From: Craterostigma plantagineum
Lineage: Eukaryota; Streptophyta; Magnoliopsida; Lamiales; Linderniaceae
Reading direction: 5' to 3'
Assembly (NCBI GenBank): GCA_027422505.1
Contig: JAPQWV010000012.1
Span: 25,001,501 to 25,065,500, forward strand
Length of the DNA: 64,000 nucleotides
In this document: piece after piece, positions 11,153 to 21,194 of the stretch
Layout of the letters: the number at the start of each line of letters is the position of its first letter
Numbering within the stretch: the first letter of the stretch is position 1
Notes under the pieces: model-generated
Seen by the model: only the letters and a program-made list of their open reading frames with translations
Databases searched by the model: none
Told to the model about the DNA's origin: nothing
Made by a program: the position numbers and the translations under genes

Positions 11153-12220
11153 TGATAAAAAAAATAATTTACATTAATTTTAGACCCCATAAAAGCATGA
11201 TATTGCTCGTTATTTATCTGAGATGCTTCACATATCATAAAATTAATTTATATTTTATATCTTGCAGATATAGGACCAAATTGGATAAAAATGATAGTAT
11301 TTGGACGTGGATATTTTGAGGAGAATACAACACCGAAAACCGAACGAATTAATGGCTGACGGAGTTCAAGAAAAAAAAAACCAACCAAACAACTTACCTA
11401 ATTTGGTTATCTTGAAAGTGGGAATTGGGCATGTTATATATATTCGGCCCACGAGTGTTGTCACTTGTATTAAAAATTGCTGGAGGAACTTATCAGAGGG
11501 ATTTCACGCATTACATACCTCTCAAACACATCACATCCAAGCTGTAAACACGCGCGAGGCTCGAGGAAGTTATTGAGCAAAGATAAATCACTCAGCACAT
11601 ACAAGATCGCAAGTCTATCAAGAATCAAAGATTACAGCTCAAGCGTGATTTTGAGATTTTCCGTCCAATCACCCGTTCTTGATTTGGCTAAGTGCGATTT
11701 ATTTCTCTATTTAAAGAGCTCGAAGCACACATACGAAAAGGAGAGAGGTAGTAGAGAGCAGTTTAGAGGAGAGATCATGTTCTGTCAGTTTTCATTGTTG
11801 TTTTGATTTCAGTAGTGTCAAACACTTTCAATTTCCATATATTTTATATTAAGTGTGTTATTTGAGTTAATCGTGGTTTTCATACCTTGTGAAGAATTTT
11901 CGGTACCATATTCTTTCGGCTAAGCATTTACGATCACCTCTTGAGAGGGCTGTATCTTAAAGTTTTATGTGGGGATTACGTCTCCATCATCATTATATTG
12001 CTTACCAAGTGTTTGTCGTATTCCCTGAGAGGGAGAGTTTCAGGACAGAGAGGGGAGACGATGAATCTGAAAGACTTCTTCTTAGAAATTTGCTTGAAAA
12101 GATAAAATACTTCCCATATCCCTTTTATGTCTACTTTGTCGCTGGAGCTGCTAAGAAATAATACAGAGTGCTTAGTCAGGGTTGTAAGTTGTTCCATTTC
12201 ATCATCTGTTCGACATGTCA
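11153..12220 (+). repeat. 3' LTR of N2 (right end inferred)
   Basis: Starts TGATAAAA right after the polypurine tract. Its first 60 bases resemble the start of the N1 LTR at 44812 (TGATAA, then a run ending in CCCATAAAAG-like sequence). A TATA-like TATTTAAA lies at about 11710. A plausible end is GACATGTCA at about 12220, since the N1 LTR ends GCGTGTCA. Short ORFs inside are not convincing genes. From 12221 to 12354 I see nothing. Confidence 0.6.
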
Positions 12221-12354
12221 AAATTGTTAATTTTATTTGCTCTTTTATTAGGTATTTTAATTAAATAATTAAAAAAAACTAATCATTAACAAAATAAACA
12301 TGAAGTATAAAGCATTAATAAAATAGGGAACTTCCTCATCCCAGATGACTAATT

Positions 12355-12636
12355 AGTAACTCGTCGTCCAGGAAGACGAGTTATGGTCTAGCTGGCCCAC
12401 TGACCAGCCACGTCTGGTCAAGTTGACTGGGGAACAGTTACATGAAGTAACTTGTCTACTGGGATGACGAGATACCGTAACTCGTCTTCCCAAATGATGA
12501 CTTACTTGAATTATTCCCGACCAACCTGCATGCGCATGCAGTGTGTTGGAATAATTGGAGTAACTAGTCATCCCGGATGACGAGTTACGTTAGTGGGAAA
12601 TAATTCAAGTAATTCGTCCCCTGGGATGACGAGTTA
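12355..12636. promoter_or_regulatory. Cluster of short palindromes upstream of the Mutator-like gene
   Basis: TAACTCGTC and its complement GACGAGTTA (or one-base variants) occur at least four times as close inverted pairs with 8-15-bp loops: 12357-12383, 12446-12490, about 12561-12588 and about 12608-12635. The outer sequence GGGATGACGAGTTA also repeats directly. The cluster sits just upstream of a TATA-like box (12642) and of the transposase remnant. I infer transposase-binding or promoter elements; nothing shows function directly. Confidence 0.6.
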
Positions 12637-13905
12637 ATTCTAGTATAAATACACCACCCCTCTTCGCATATTAACATATCATTCCAAAATACAGCAATTT
12701 GCACAATGGTGTCGAGTCGCGTATAAGTCATCGTATATTTCGGCGGTGAAATAATTCAATCATCCGATTCCACCGTCAAATATGGTATCCGTCCTATTGC
12801 ATATAGGTGAATTCGTCGCAATACCAATTTTTCCGAGTTTATATCGTTGTTGTTCGAAGTTACGGGTGCTGATAGTAGTAATTGTTCGTTCGTTGTCTAC
12901 GGGAAAAATGAATACTTTCAACATTCCCACCACTTTCATCAGCTACTCCAAATCTCCAACGACAACGACTTACAATTTTTCATACATCCCGATTCGGAGA
13001 ACGACTGTATTGAAGTTTTTATTGAGGCGGTTGAAAATTCAAACTTTGATTTGAACGAAGAGCCTCATCACAATTTTGAGGTTGGTTCTTCCAATTATAC
13101 ATGTCCGGATTTTCCCGACAGTTACGGCATGGTTCAGCAATGTTTCTTTGGAGATGCCGACGCTTGGTGTTTCATTCAATATGCCAGAATCCGTGTCAGA
13201 ACCCGTGCCAGAATTCGTGCCTGAACCCGATGACGACGTTGATGTTAGTGATACGGAAGCAGACGATGAAGACAACTAGCCGAGTTACCCGATCCCAACG
13301 ACGACGACGAGAACAACGACGATGATGCCCCAGATGATACCACTCCCCTTGACTCTACTGCTCCTAAGCTATTTCAGCCCGTCCCATTTTTCCAAACGTA
13401 CCAAATGCCACCTCCTGGTGGTAACGACTACGGTGGTTACGGGGAGTTTTACGACAGAGAAAACCTTACGTTTTGTCGAGGTATGATTTTTCAAACTAAG
13501 AAACATTTACAGCGTGCCGTAGATGATTTTTTCGATCAGGGTTGCTAGACGAGAGTACAACGTCAACGAGAGCAGCCGTACACGTTGGAGTGTTCAATGT
13601 GACCACACGACTGATTGCCCTTGGAGATTGACGGCATCCTTCAAGCCAAAACAGGTTACTGGTCTATTACAAAATTTGAAGGACCGCACATTTGCTATAT
13701 GACTGAGCTGGCGAACACACACCGTAATATCTCTAAAAATTTTATTGCTGATTTGTTGGTTGGAACCGTAAGAATCGATCCGCAGTTCCTACCCAAGAAC
13801 GTCCAACAACTCGTGAAAGATAAATATGGCTACGACATCTCGTATATTCAAGCTTGGCATGGTCTGAAAAGAGCGATGGAAAATGTTTACGGTACGTATG
13901 GGCAC
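12637..13905 (+). pseudogene. Mutator-like (MuDR) transposase, 5' part only
   Basis: Mutator transposases cut and move MULE DNA. A TATA-like box TATAAATA lies at 12643. Coding traces in shifting frames follow: 12847-13224 (LLFEVTGADSSNCSFVVYG, an N-terminal domain), an acidic and arginine-rich low-complexity stretch (13200-13330), then NLTFCRGMIFQTKKHLQRA. The MuDR DNA-binding domain at about 13590-13905 shows DCPWRLTASF, GYWSITKFEGPH and YIQAWHGLKRAMENVYG, matching the order in MURA proteins. The DDE catalytic domain and SWIM zinc finger are absent: reading stops at about 13905, at the junction with element G2. Several frameshifts. No terminal inverted repeat was identified. Confidence 0.8.
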
Positions 13906-13929
13906 GGCTCTCTGAACCCTTTTTATTTG

Positions 13930-15190
13930 GTCAAGTTCCCTGGGGTTTTGTACCATTTTGGATTTTCTCTTTCTTTCGCTGATTTCGCTCCTCATGGTAC
14001 TTGCATATATCTCTGTGTTTCCTTATTCGTATGGACTGGTGCTTATTAACATCCTTTTTTGGCGCAGGGATGACGGGCTCTTGGCTTAACCTACTGGCCA
14101 ATATAGGAGAGGGCGGCATGACACAGACTTCTGGGGCTGAAGCATCTACCTTAGCTCCTGAGCTTCCACCACTCCTAGGGGCCCTGGACATTCGCGAGGA
14201 GATTCCTCAGGAACTTCCTGAGGACCTTGGGGGCCCTACGTCCCCTGAGGTCGTCCCGGCTTCGTGGCTAAAAAGGAAGGCAGCCGCCTTGTCTAAGGGT
14301 TCTAAGAAAGCTAAGAAGAAGCTGCCCGTGTCTGAGGATGAAGGTGAGGAGGCACAGGAGAGGTCTTTCTAGGGTGGATTTTTCGAGGATGAATCTCCCC
14401 TCTATGAGGATCTGCCAGCTAAAGAGGGGGGATGGAGATATTAGGACGCTTGATCTCCCCTGAGGACAGAGAGGTGATCTCCCGAAGATCCCCTACGGAA
14501 ACGATGCGACGCTTGCCCATCATCTGTTGAAGGTATGACTCCTATCTTCTTAATGACATGTTTTCCTTCTTTAGCTTGTCTTGGAGCTTTTTCTTGTTGG
14601 GTTTAGATCATAGGCTTGGTGACTGCTAGATCTCCCGTGAGTTCGTCGATTCAAGAACTAGAGGAGAGCAATCGATCCCTTCAAAAGCAGTTGGATAAGG
14701 TTCAGGCCAGTTTGGTCGTTCAAGAAAAAATGGCTGAAGAAGCTCAGGCCAAATTTGAGTCTCAGAAGGAAGGTTTAGGGAAAGAAAAAGCTGAGCTAGC
14801 TAGGAAATATGAAGAACTGCGCGCTTCCTCAGAGAAGGAGAAGGAAGATCATGCGGTCCTTCTAAAGCAACGTGAGGACGAGCTTCAGCGGTCTTTTGCC
14901 GAGGAAAAAGCCAAATGGGATGCAGACTTTGTCCGTATGATGGACTCCATCCCAAGGCTGAGTTAGAGGCTATGAAGGCTGAAGGTGCTCAGATCTGTCA
15001 GCGACACCTCCTATCCACGGTGGATGGTCAGAAATTCTTGAAGGACCTGGCGGAAGATTGGCGTCTGTCGTACCTGGAGGACCCCATCTGCCTTAGGGAT
15101 TTTGTCCCTTTTATGCAAGATTACTTCTTGGGGGGCCATCTCCCTTTGAGGCAAAAATCCCAGATGAAGGGAAAAGAGTACGTCCCCTCC
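13930..15190 (+). pseudogene. G2 antisense ORF (coiled-coil, gypsy-type transposon protein)
   Basis: Plus-strand coding traces opposite to gag-pol. An acceptor-like TTTTTTGGCGCAG at 14054-14066 precedes an acidic, Pro/Glu-rich segment and a basic run (SKGSKKAKKKLP, ~14295-14330). A donor-like AAGGTATGAC near 14530 and an acceptor-like ATCATAG near 14610 flank a possible intron. Then comes a long coiled coil at 14616-14950 (SIQELEESNRSLQKQLDKVQ, EKAELARKYEELRASSEKEK) and a C-terminal piece (FLKDLAEDWRLSYLEDP). This resembles plant proteins annotated as putative gypsy-type transposon proteins. At least two frame breaks. Function unknown. Confidence 0.7.
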
Positions 15191-15208
15191 CTATCTTACA
15201 TAGTAGTA

Positions 15209-16234
15209 TTACACATAAAATTTTTTCAAATTAGAGATGTTCCAAGGACGGGGCAGGATCTTCCCGTTGGCATCCTCTAATTCGTAAGCTCCACCTCCTA
15301 GCACCTTCTTCACGCGATAGGGCCCTTCCCAAGGCGCTTCCATTTTCTTCAGGGGCCGTAGGACGTCGGCTCTTCGGAGTACCAGGTCTCCTTGTTGAAA
15401 TCCCCTGGGTCGAATCCTTCGATCGTACACCGCCTTTATGCGGCTCTTATATCCGTCCGTTCTCACTTGGGCCTCTTCTCGCATTTCTTCAACAAGGTCC
15501 AGATCCTCCCTCCTTAATTGTGCATTCTCCCGCTCGTCGTACGCCATCATTCGGTGTGTACAATGCCAATCTCCGCAGGTATCACGTCGGATGATCCATA
15601 CACTAGTTCGAATGGCGTTTCTCCAGTCGCTTCACGGGGCTAGTTCGGTACGCCCAGAGGACAGCATCCAACGCCTCCACCCATTTATTTTCATCCTGTT
15701 CGAGTCGGGCCTTGATCCCCCTGAGAATGCATGGTCCCCAAGGCTTCAGCGGGGACGTGGATTCTGGGGCCGTACCTCTGGCACTTACTGCACCTCCTCA
15801 CCAGGTCCCTAGCATCTTTGATGAGATTAGGCCAGAAGTATCCAGCTCTTACTACCTTCCTGGTCAGGAATTTGTATCATGCGTGATCCCCAGCGCACCC
15901 TTCGTGAATTTCTTCGAGTATCTTTCTGCCCTCTTCTCTGGAGAGACATCGTGCGTACGCGTGTACGAAGGATTTTTTGAACAAACATCCGCCTATTAGG
16001 CAGAACTTTTCGCCGGTATCCCTTTCTATCCTTCTGGTTGGCGTCCTTTAAGGTGGCTATGATGGGGGTCCTCCAATCGTCCCTCTCTTCTATGTCTGCC
16101 ACAAACTCCCCTACTTCCTCTTTTTCTGCGGTGAGGTATGTAATGCCTTCTTCCCTGAGCATTGATCCTGAGCTTGCCGTCTTGGCTAAATAATCGGCCT
16201 TACGGTTTCTTCCCTGGGACCTGCATGATTTCAC
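15209..16234 (-). pseudogene. G2 integrase with catalytic core deleted
   Basis: Integrase inserts element DNA. On the minus strand I can follow the end of the second RNase H (VPGKKP...KADYLAKTASS), the zinc-finger region (DLVRRCSKCQRYGPR near 15780-15810), then within about 10 codons a jump to GIKARLEQDENKWVEALDAV, which normally lies after the core. The DDE core is therefore missing; the junction is near 15735. The C-terminal part is well preserved (LVLRRADVLRPLKKMEAPWE, WNISNLKKFYV, stop at 15209). Frameshifts occur around 15600 and 15830-16100. It cannot be catalytic. Confidence 0.82.
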
Positions 16235-17159
16235 AATAATCGAAAGCTTTTGTTACTTCCTCAACTCTCTTACCATATCCGACCATTTTTTCATCCCTTG
16301 CTTCGTAGTTCCCCTTCACTTGTTGCACCGCCAGCTGTGAGTCCGAGAACAACGTGATGTCCCGTGCTCCCATCTCCTTCGCGATGCGTAAGCCGTGGAT
16401 GAGGGCTTCATATTCCGATTCGTTGTTTGAGGCTTGGAATTGGAAAGTGATTGCAAAATGGAGCTCCTCTCCTTCTGGGTTGATGATGAGGACCCCAGCT
16501 CCCGACCTTTGAGAAGTGGCGGACCCGTCCACGTACGCTTTCCACGGGTGTTTTGGAGGTCCCTTAGTGGTCTCAAGGACGAAGTCTGAGAGGGCTTGGG
16601 CCTTGATGGCTACCCTTCGCTCAAATTCAACATCGTACTCCCCTAGCTCAATGGCCCACTTTACCATCCTCCCTGATAGGTCTGGTCTGCTTAGTGTTTG
16701 CTTCAGTGGAAAGTTGGTCCGTACGCTTACTCTGTGGGACAAAAAATATGGCCGGAGTCTGCGGGCGGAGACCATCACTGCCAGGGCGGCCTTCTCCACC
16801 TCCGAGTACCTAGTTTCAGCGTCTAGCAGCACCTTACTTACAAAGTAGATGGGCTTCTGGGAGGTCCCCTCTTCCTTCAACAGGACGGAGCTTACCGCGT
16901 GGTCCCCTACGAAGAAATATAGTACCAACACATCCCCCATCAAGGGCTTAGTCAAAAGGGGCGTGTTGTTGAGGTTCTCCTTCAGTTCTTCAAAGGCTTG
17001 TTGGCATTCCTTGGTCCATTCGAATTGCTTGTTCTTTCGCAGCACCGTGAAGAAAAGTAGGCTCCTCTTTGCTGAGTGGGAGATGAACCGACTAAGGGCC
17101 GCCAACCGCCCTGTGAGCCTCTGGACTTCTTTGATGCCCTGGGGAGGTTGCATCTCCAA
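16200..17159 (-). pseudogene. G2 RNase H and second (archaeal-type) RNase H
   Basis: A 319-codon open stretch. The first RNase H (residues ~75-160) has IYFVSKVLLDAETRYSEVEK and AALAVMVSARRLRPYFLSH. A connector (MVKWAIELGEYDVEF) leads to a second RNase H (~210-315) with KAYVDGSATSQRSGAGVLI, SNNESEYEALIHGLRIAKEM and LFSDSQLAVQQVKGNYEA. The D...E...D pattern of the second domain is intact. Both degrade the RNA strand during reverse transcription; the second is the Tat-lineage hallmark. The frame changes at ~17159 relative to RT and again at its C-terminus. Confidence 0.85.
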
Positions 17160-18000
17160 AATAGCTTTTACTTTCGTGGGGTTGACCTCGATGCCTCATT
17201 GGGTCATCATATAACCAAGGAATTTCCCCGATCTTAGGGCATTTCTCGGGGTTGAGCTTCATTCTGCTTCCTCTAATTTGTCCGAACGCCTCTTCCAGGT
17301 CCTTCGTATGATCTGTGAGGTGTATGGATTTTACGAGCATGTCATCCACGTACACCTCCATGTTCCTGCCTAGTTGCTGCTTGAAGACCTTATCCACCAT
17401 CCGTTGGTATGTAGCTCCAGCGTTTTTAAGTCCGAAAGGCATTCGGATGTACCCGTATGTTCCTCCTGGTGTTACGAAACAAACTTTGTCAAAATCGTTT
17501 GAGTCAAGACTTACCTGGTGGTAACCCTGGTAGGCATCCATCATGTTGAGGACCTCGCACCCCTAGGTAGAGTCTACGACTTGGTCTATTCTTGGCAGCG
17601 GGTAGTGATCCTTAGGGCAGGCCTTGTTGAGGTCCCTGAAGTCGATGCACATCATCCATTGCCCATTCCCTTTTTTCACCAGGACGGCATTAGCCAACCA
17701 AGTGGGGAACTGGATCTCCTGGATATGGCCCGCTTGAAGCAATTTGTCGACCTCCTCTTTCAGGGTCTGTGCTCTCTCGGCCCCACACAATCGGAGCCTC
17801 TGCTTAACGGGCTTAGCACCAGGCAGGACGTTTAAGAGATGTTTGGCTGTATCGGGGCGGATCCCCGTCATATCCTTTGGAGAAAACGCGAACAAGTCCG
17901 CGTTCCTCTGTAGGCATCCTACTAGCTCCTCTGTGGCTTGCTCCCCCAGGTGCGTCCCTATTTTGGTAGTCCTTCCTGGTTGGTCAGGGTACAGCTCCAC
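17092..18000 (-). pseudogene. G2 reverse transcriptase, interrupted by a stop
   Basis: RT copies element RNA into DNA. The N-terminal part (17563-18000) has MTGIRPDTAKHLLNV, AVLVKKGNGQWMMCIDFRDL and PLPRIDQVVDST, followed by a TAG stop at about 17562. The same frame then continues with MMDAYQGYHQVSLDSNDFDK, MPFGLKNAGATYQRMVDKVF and the catalytic VYVDDMLVKS (two Asp present). The C-terminal end is frameshifted near 17200. Apart from the stop the palm motifs are well preserved, so decay is moderate. Confidence 0.88.
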
Positions 18001-18988
18001 ATTGACCAGCTCTTCGTCCGGCTCAGGCTGTAAGCTCGTAGGTCCCCCTCCTTCAATCTTGACTCTTTTGTCCCGGCCGCTTCCTTCCCTAACACACTCT
18101 TTTCCTTGATCACTGCCTTGACATCATTGGCGTAGCATCGGCGGGAGCTCTGCTGGTCCCCCAAGATTTCCCCGACGTGCTCCCATACGGGGAACTTGAT
18201 TTTTAGATGATAAGTGGAGGGTACTGCTCTAAATTCATTGATAGCGGGTCGTCCCAGGATGACGTTATAGGAGGAGGCGATGTCAACTACAAGGAAGTTG
18301 AGCATTTTCATGACCCGAACTGGTTCTTTTCCCATTCTGACAGGCAACGTTATTTCCCCCATGGGTTGTATCCCAGGTCCCCCAAAGCCATATAAGGCGG
18401 TGGAAACTGGTCGGAGCTACATTGGTCCATTTTCTTGAAGCAGTCCAGGAATATGATGTCGGCTGAACTTCCCCCGTCTATGAAGACCCGGGACACATCG
18501 TACCCGGCTATGTATGTTGTGACAACCAAGGCGTCGTTGTGGGGCCTTGTGACATGTGCCTCGTCTTCTGGTCCGAATTGTACGTTTGCGATAGCCTCCG
18601 TATGTCCTACCAATCCCCATGGTCGGAGCTCCACCGTTATCCTGGCATAGGATTTCCTAGCCCGGTTGGAATCTCCTCCGCTGGGACCTCCAATGATAAT
18701 CAAAATGGGGACCCTGGATGGACCTGGGGCGCCCTTACTCGCCGGTGGGGTTAATGGCCTTCCCTTATTCGGCACAGGTCCCCCCTCTTCCTTTTCGTTC
18801 TTCCGGGGGCTGGGCTCAGGTCCCGGTCTAACAAACTCCTTCAAGTGTCCCGCCTGTATAAGCCTCTCTATCTCATGCTTCAAATGATAGCAATTGTTAG
18901 TTTGGTGCCCGTATTCGTTATGGTAGCGACAATATAAATTAGAGTAAGGTCTAGAAGGTCCTGAAGATCCGGCGAGGGGCTTTCTCAA
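17958..18988 (-). pseudogene. G2 gag zinc knuckle and protease
   Basis: A CCHC-like RNA-binding knuckle (CRYHNEYGHQTNNCYHLKHE, residues ~20-40 of the 212-codon frame at 18350-18988) is followed by a Pro/Gly-rich linker and the aspartic protease motif VFIDGGSSADIIFLDCFKK, typical of Tat elements (DGG instead of DTG). The frame changes near 18360 to GKEPVRVMKMLNFLVVDI and YNVILGRPAINEFRAVPSTY, the second half of the protease. An inferred separation into mature Gag and protease depends on proteolysis that cannot be seen here. Confidence 0.85.
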
Positions 18989-19075
18989 GGCGGGATGTCG
19001 TCTTGCTACGGCTAGAACTTCTCCTGGGTTAGCACGCAGCGGGGTGAACCTCCGTGGGGCTCTGGATGGAGATCC

Positions 19076-20206
19076 CTAAGGTTCTTTATGGGGTAATCGC
19101 AAAGGTGGCCTTCCCTGTCCTTGGCTCCTCACGGCCCCTTCTTTCTTCGGCGTGGTTATCTGTTTCTCCTCTTGTGCTTTGGCCATCTTGCTTTCCTCCA
19201 AGTTGATGTACTTGTCTGCTCTCAGTAGCAAGTCCTCGAAAGTCGGCGGTGGTCTCTTGGAGAGGGAAGCAAAGAAGTCCCCGTCCCGGAGCCCGTTTAT
19301 CAGGGCACTGACCTTGACGGAGGGTGTAGCTGTTGGTACTTCCAAAGCAGCGATATTGAACCGGCTTATGTATGTTCGGAGACTTTCCCCCTTCCGTACT
19401 TGAAAAAGTGACATGTCGGACTTAGGCTGTTTTCTAGCACTGGCGAACTGGGTGATGAATATCAGCTGGAATTCTTCAAAAGATTTGATGGACCCTGGCG
19501 CTAACTGGCTGAACCACTGCTGGGCCGCCCTCACTAAGGTGGTTAAGAACACCCTTCATTTGACCCCATCCGAGAAGTCGTGAAGCAGGATAGTGTTTTG
19601 AAAACGTAGGACGTGCTCTACTGGGTCCGTCGTCCCGTCGTACTCGTATGGTAGCTGTTTGAAGTTGGACGAGACCTCCCCCACCAGTAGCTCCTTAGCC
19701 AAGGGCGTTCCTGCTACCAGTCATTCCCCTATCCTTGGCGGCATGGTTCTACTTCTGACACCGTCAACCACTTGCTTAAGGTCCGCAAGTTGATCTCGCA
19801 GCTCCTTCTCTTTTTTGGTCCAAGCTTCCTCCCTTCCCTCTGAGTGCAGCGTGACCTTTTTCCTTCTTTTGGAGCTCCACACCTCTTTGGCAGGGTCTGG
19901 GGCTTTTGTGACAGATTCGCCGGAGATCCGCGTGGGGGTCCTAACATCCTTCTCTGACTTACTCTCAGATTCGGATAATCGCCTGCTGCGTTCTGCAGGT
20001 GTCGTCTGGGGTTGCGCCTGCGTCTCGTTTTCCCCAATTACTTCTGTGAATCGGCCGTCCACTCGCTCAGATTCGACACGTGGCTGGGCCTTTTTTCGTT
20101 GCCTCCGTTTCTTCCTTCTCTCAGCTAGGGTGCTGTTGACAGTGTTGCGCACCAGGAGGTCCAACTGTGCGGCGGTTAGGGTGATCGGCGTTTCTGGCGC
20201 TATCAC
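19076..20206 (-). pseudogene. G2 gag
   Basis: Particle-forming protein. The first segment (19721-20206, MIAPETPITLTAAQLD...) is a charged, Ser/Arg/Lys-rich leader. About 150 bases later, in another frame, the retrotransposon gag core appears at 19076-19552 (AAQQWFSQLAPGSIKSFEEF, FASARKQPKSDMSLFQVRKG, LRTYISRFNIAALEVP, LLLRADKYINLEESKMAKAQ). Between them 19560-19720 still encodes gag-like residues in shifted frame. The start at 20206 lies about 220 bases downstream of the primer-binding site. Confidence 0.85.
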
Positions 20207-20428
20207 ACCAGGAGTAGGTGTCGGGGTAGCGGCTTGTCCCCTTGGATCGCCCTCCGCAACTTCCTCAAACTGTGGGTGGGTCCAGGTTTTTTGGTATGGA
20301 CGAATCTCCCTCCATCAGTGCCTTCGTGCTCCTCGTTTCGTCCCTTCAACACAGAATAAAAACACACAAGAAATTTTTAACGCAACCTCGTACCTTGCCT
20401 AAGAAATCTCTCACACCTTTAACTCTGA

Positions 20429-20447
20429 CTTCCCACAGACGACGCCA
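20429..20447 (-). other. Primer-binding site of G2
   Basis: TGGCGTCGTCTGTGGGAAG on the minus strand starts two bases after the LTR end ATATCA. It differs by one base from the TGGCGCCGTCTGTGGGAA-type site common in plant Tat elements. I did not assign the tRNA. Confidence 0.75.
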
Positions 20448-20449
20448 TT

Positions 20450-21194
20450 TGATATGGGGCTCTCCCAATCAACAAATTTTATGTATGGGGGTTAACAATT
20501 TTAACTTAGCGGTAGATAAAGTATTGCGAATTATCCAAAGGCATAAGGTGCTATTTTAACGAGGGGACGTGAAAGGGACGTGAACAGAAATAACACGATG
20601 ATCTACGTGGTTCGAATCCTGTTGGATTCTACGTCCACGGGGCGCTATGAACTTCCTTCCACTATTTCTTGGTATTTTACACCCTCGACTATTCCTTACT
20701 GTCACTCTCTAAACATGTAAGAAAACATCTAACAAATTCTTAAAGGAAAATATCGTATGAACTGTATGCTGGAGAGAAAAGAGGTGTCTCTTATAAAATG
20801 TGGCTAAGTCCCTCTTTTATAGTAGTTCCCAGCAGCCTATGTGGCGCTATACTTCAGCTTCCCAAGAGGGCACACTGCGTAAGGTACTAAGATTCGACGA
20901 AAGACTGCTGATTGAAAGACTCTGACGGCAGCTTGCAGCTTCTTGAACAGAGTCTCCTTCCTATCGTGGATTGACACGTGCTCTCGTAGCTTTCTTTTCC
21001 TCTGTTCTGCTGTATTTTCCCCTAGATATCCTCAGTGAGTTTCCTTGGTCCGGATAATGCCTTTGTCTCAAGGGTTTTATGGAGGTCCCCTCGTCTGTCA
21101 CCTTTCAGGCCTTGTTCTGGGCCCCCTTTCTTGGTGGGCTTAATGGGCTTCTTCACTCTTTATTTTTCGGCCCATGTGGTTTAGGTCCGTATCA
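20450..21194 (-). repeat. 5' LTR of G2
   Basis: In plus orientation it runs from TGATATGG at 20450 to CCGTATCA at 21194, so the LTR has TGATA...TATCA inverted ends and is 745 bp. A TATA box (CTATAAAAGAGG, minus strand, 20813-20823) marks the U3/R promoter, and GAACCACGTAGATCATCG-type sequence typical of U5 follows. The paired LTR is not in the window. Confidence 0.78.

Larger units (their letters stand above)
13930..21194 (-). mobile_element. G2: Tat/Retand-type Ty3/Gypsy element with antisense ORF, 3' LTR missing
   Basis: Minus-strand order: 5' LTR (20450-21194), PBS, gag, zinc knuckle, protease, RT, RNase H, second RNase H, integrase. Beyond the integrase lies an antisense (plus-strand) coiled-coil ORF. 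A duplicated RNase H marks the Tat lineage, and an antisense ORF downstream of pol is known from Retand/Grande-type members. The element is cut at about 13920 where it meets the Mutator fragment, so the 3' LTR is lost. Stops, frameshifts and an integrase-core deletion show that it is inactive. Confidence 0.88.
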
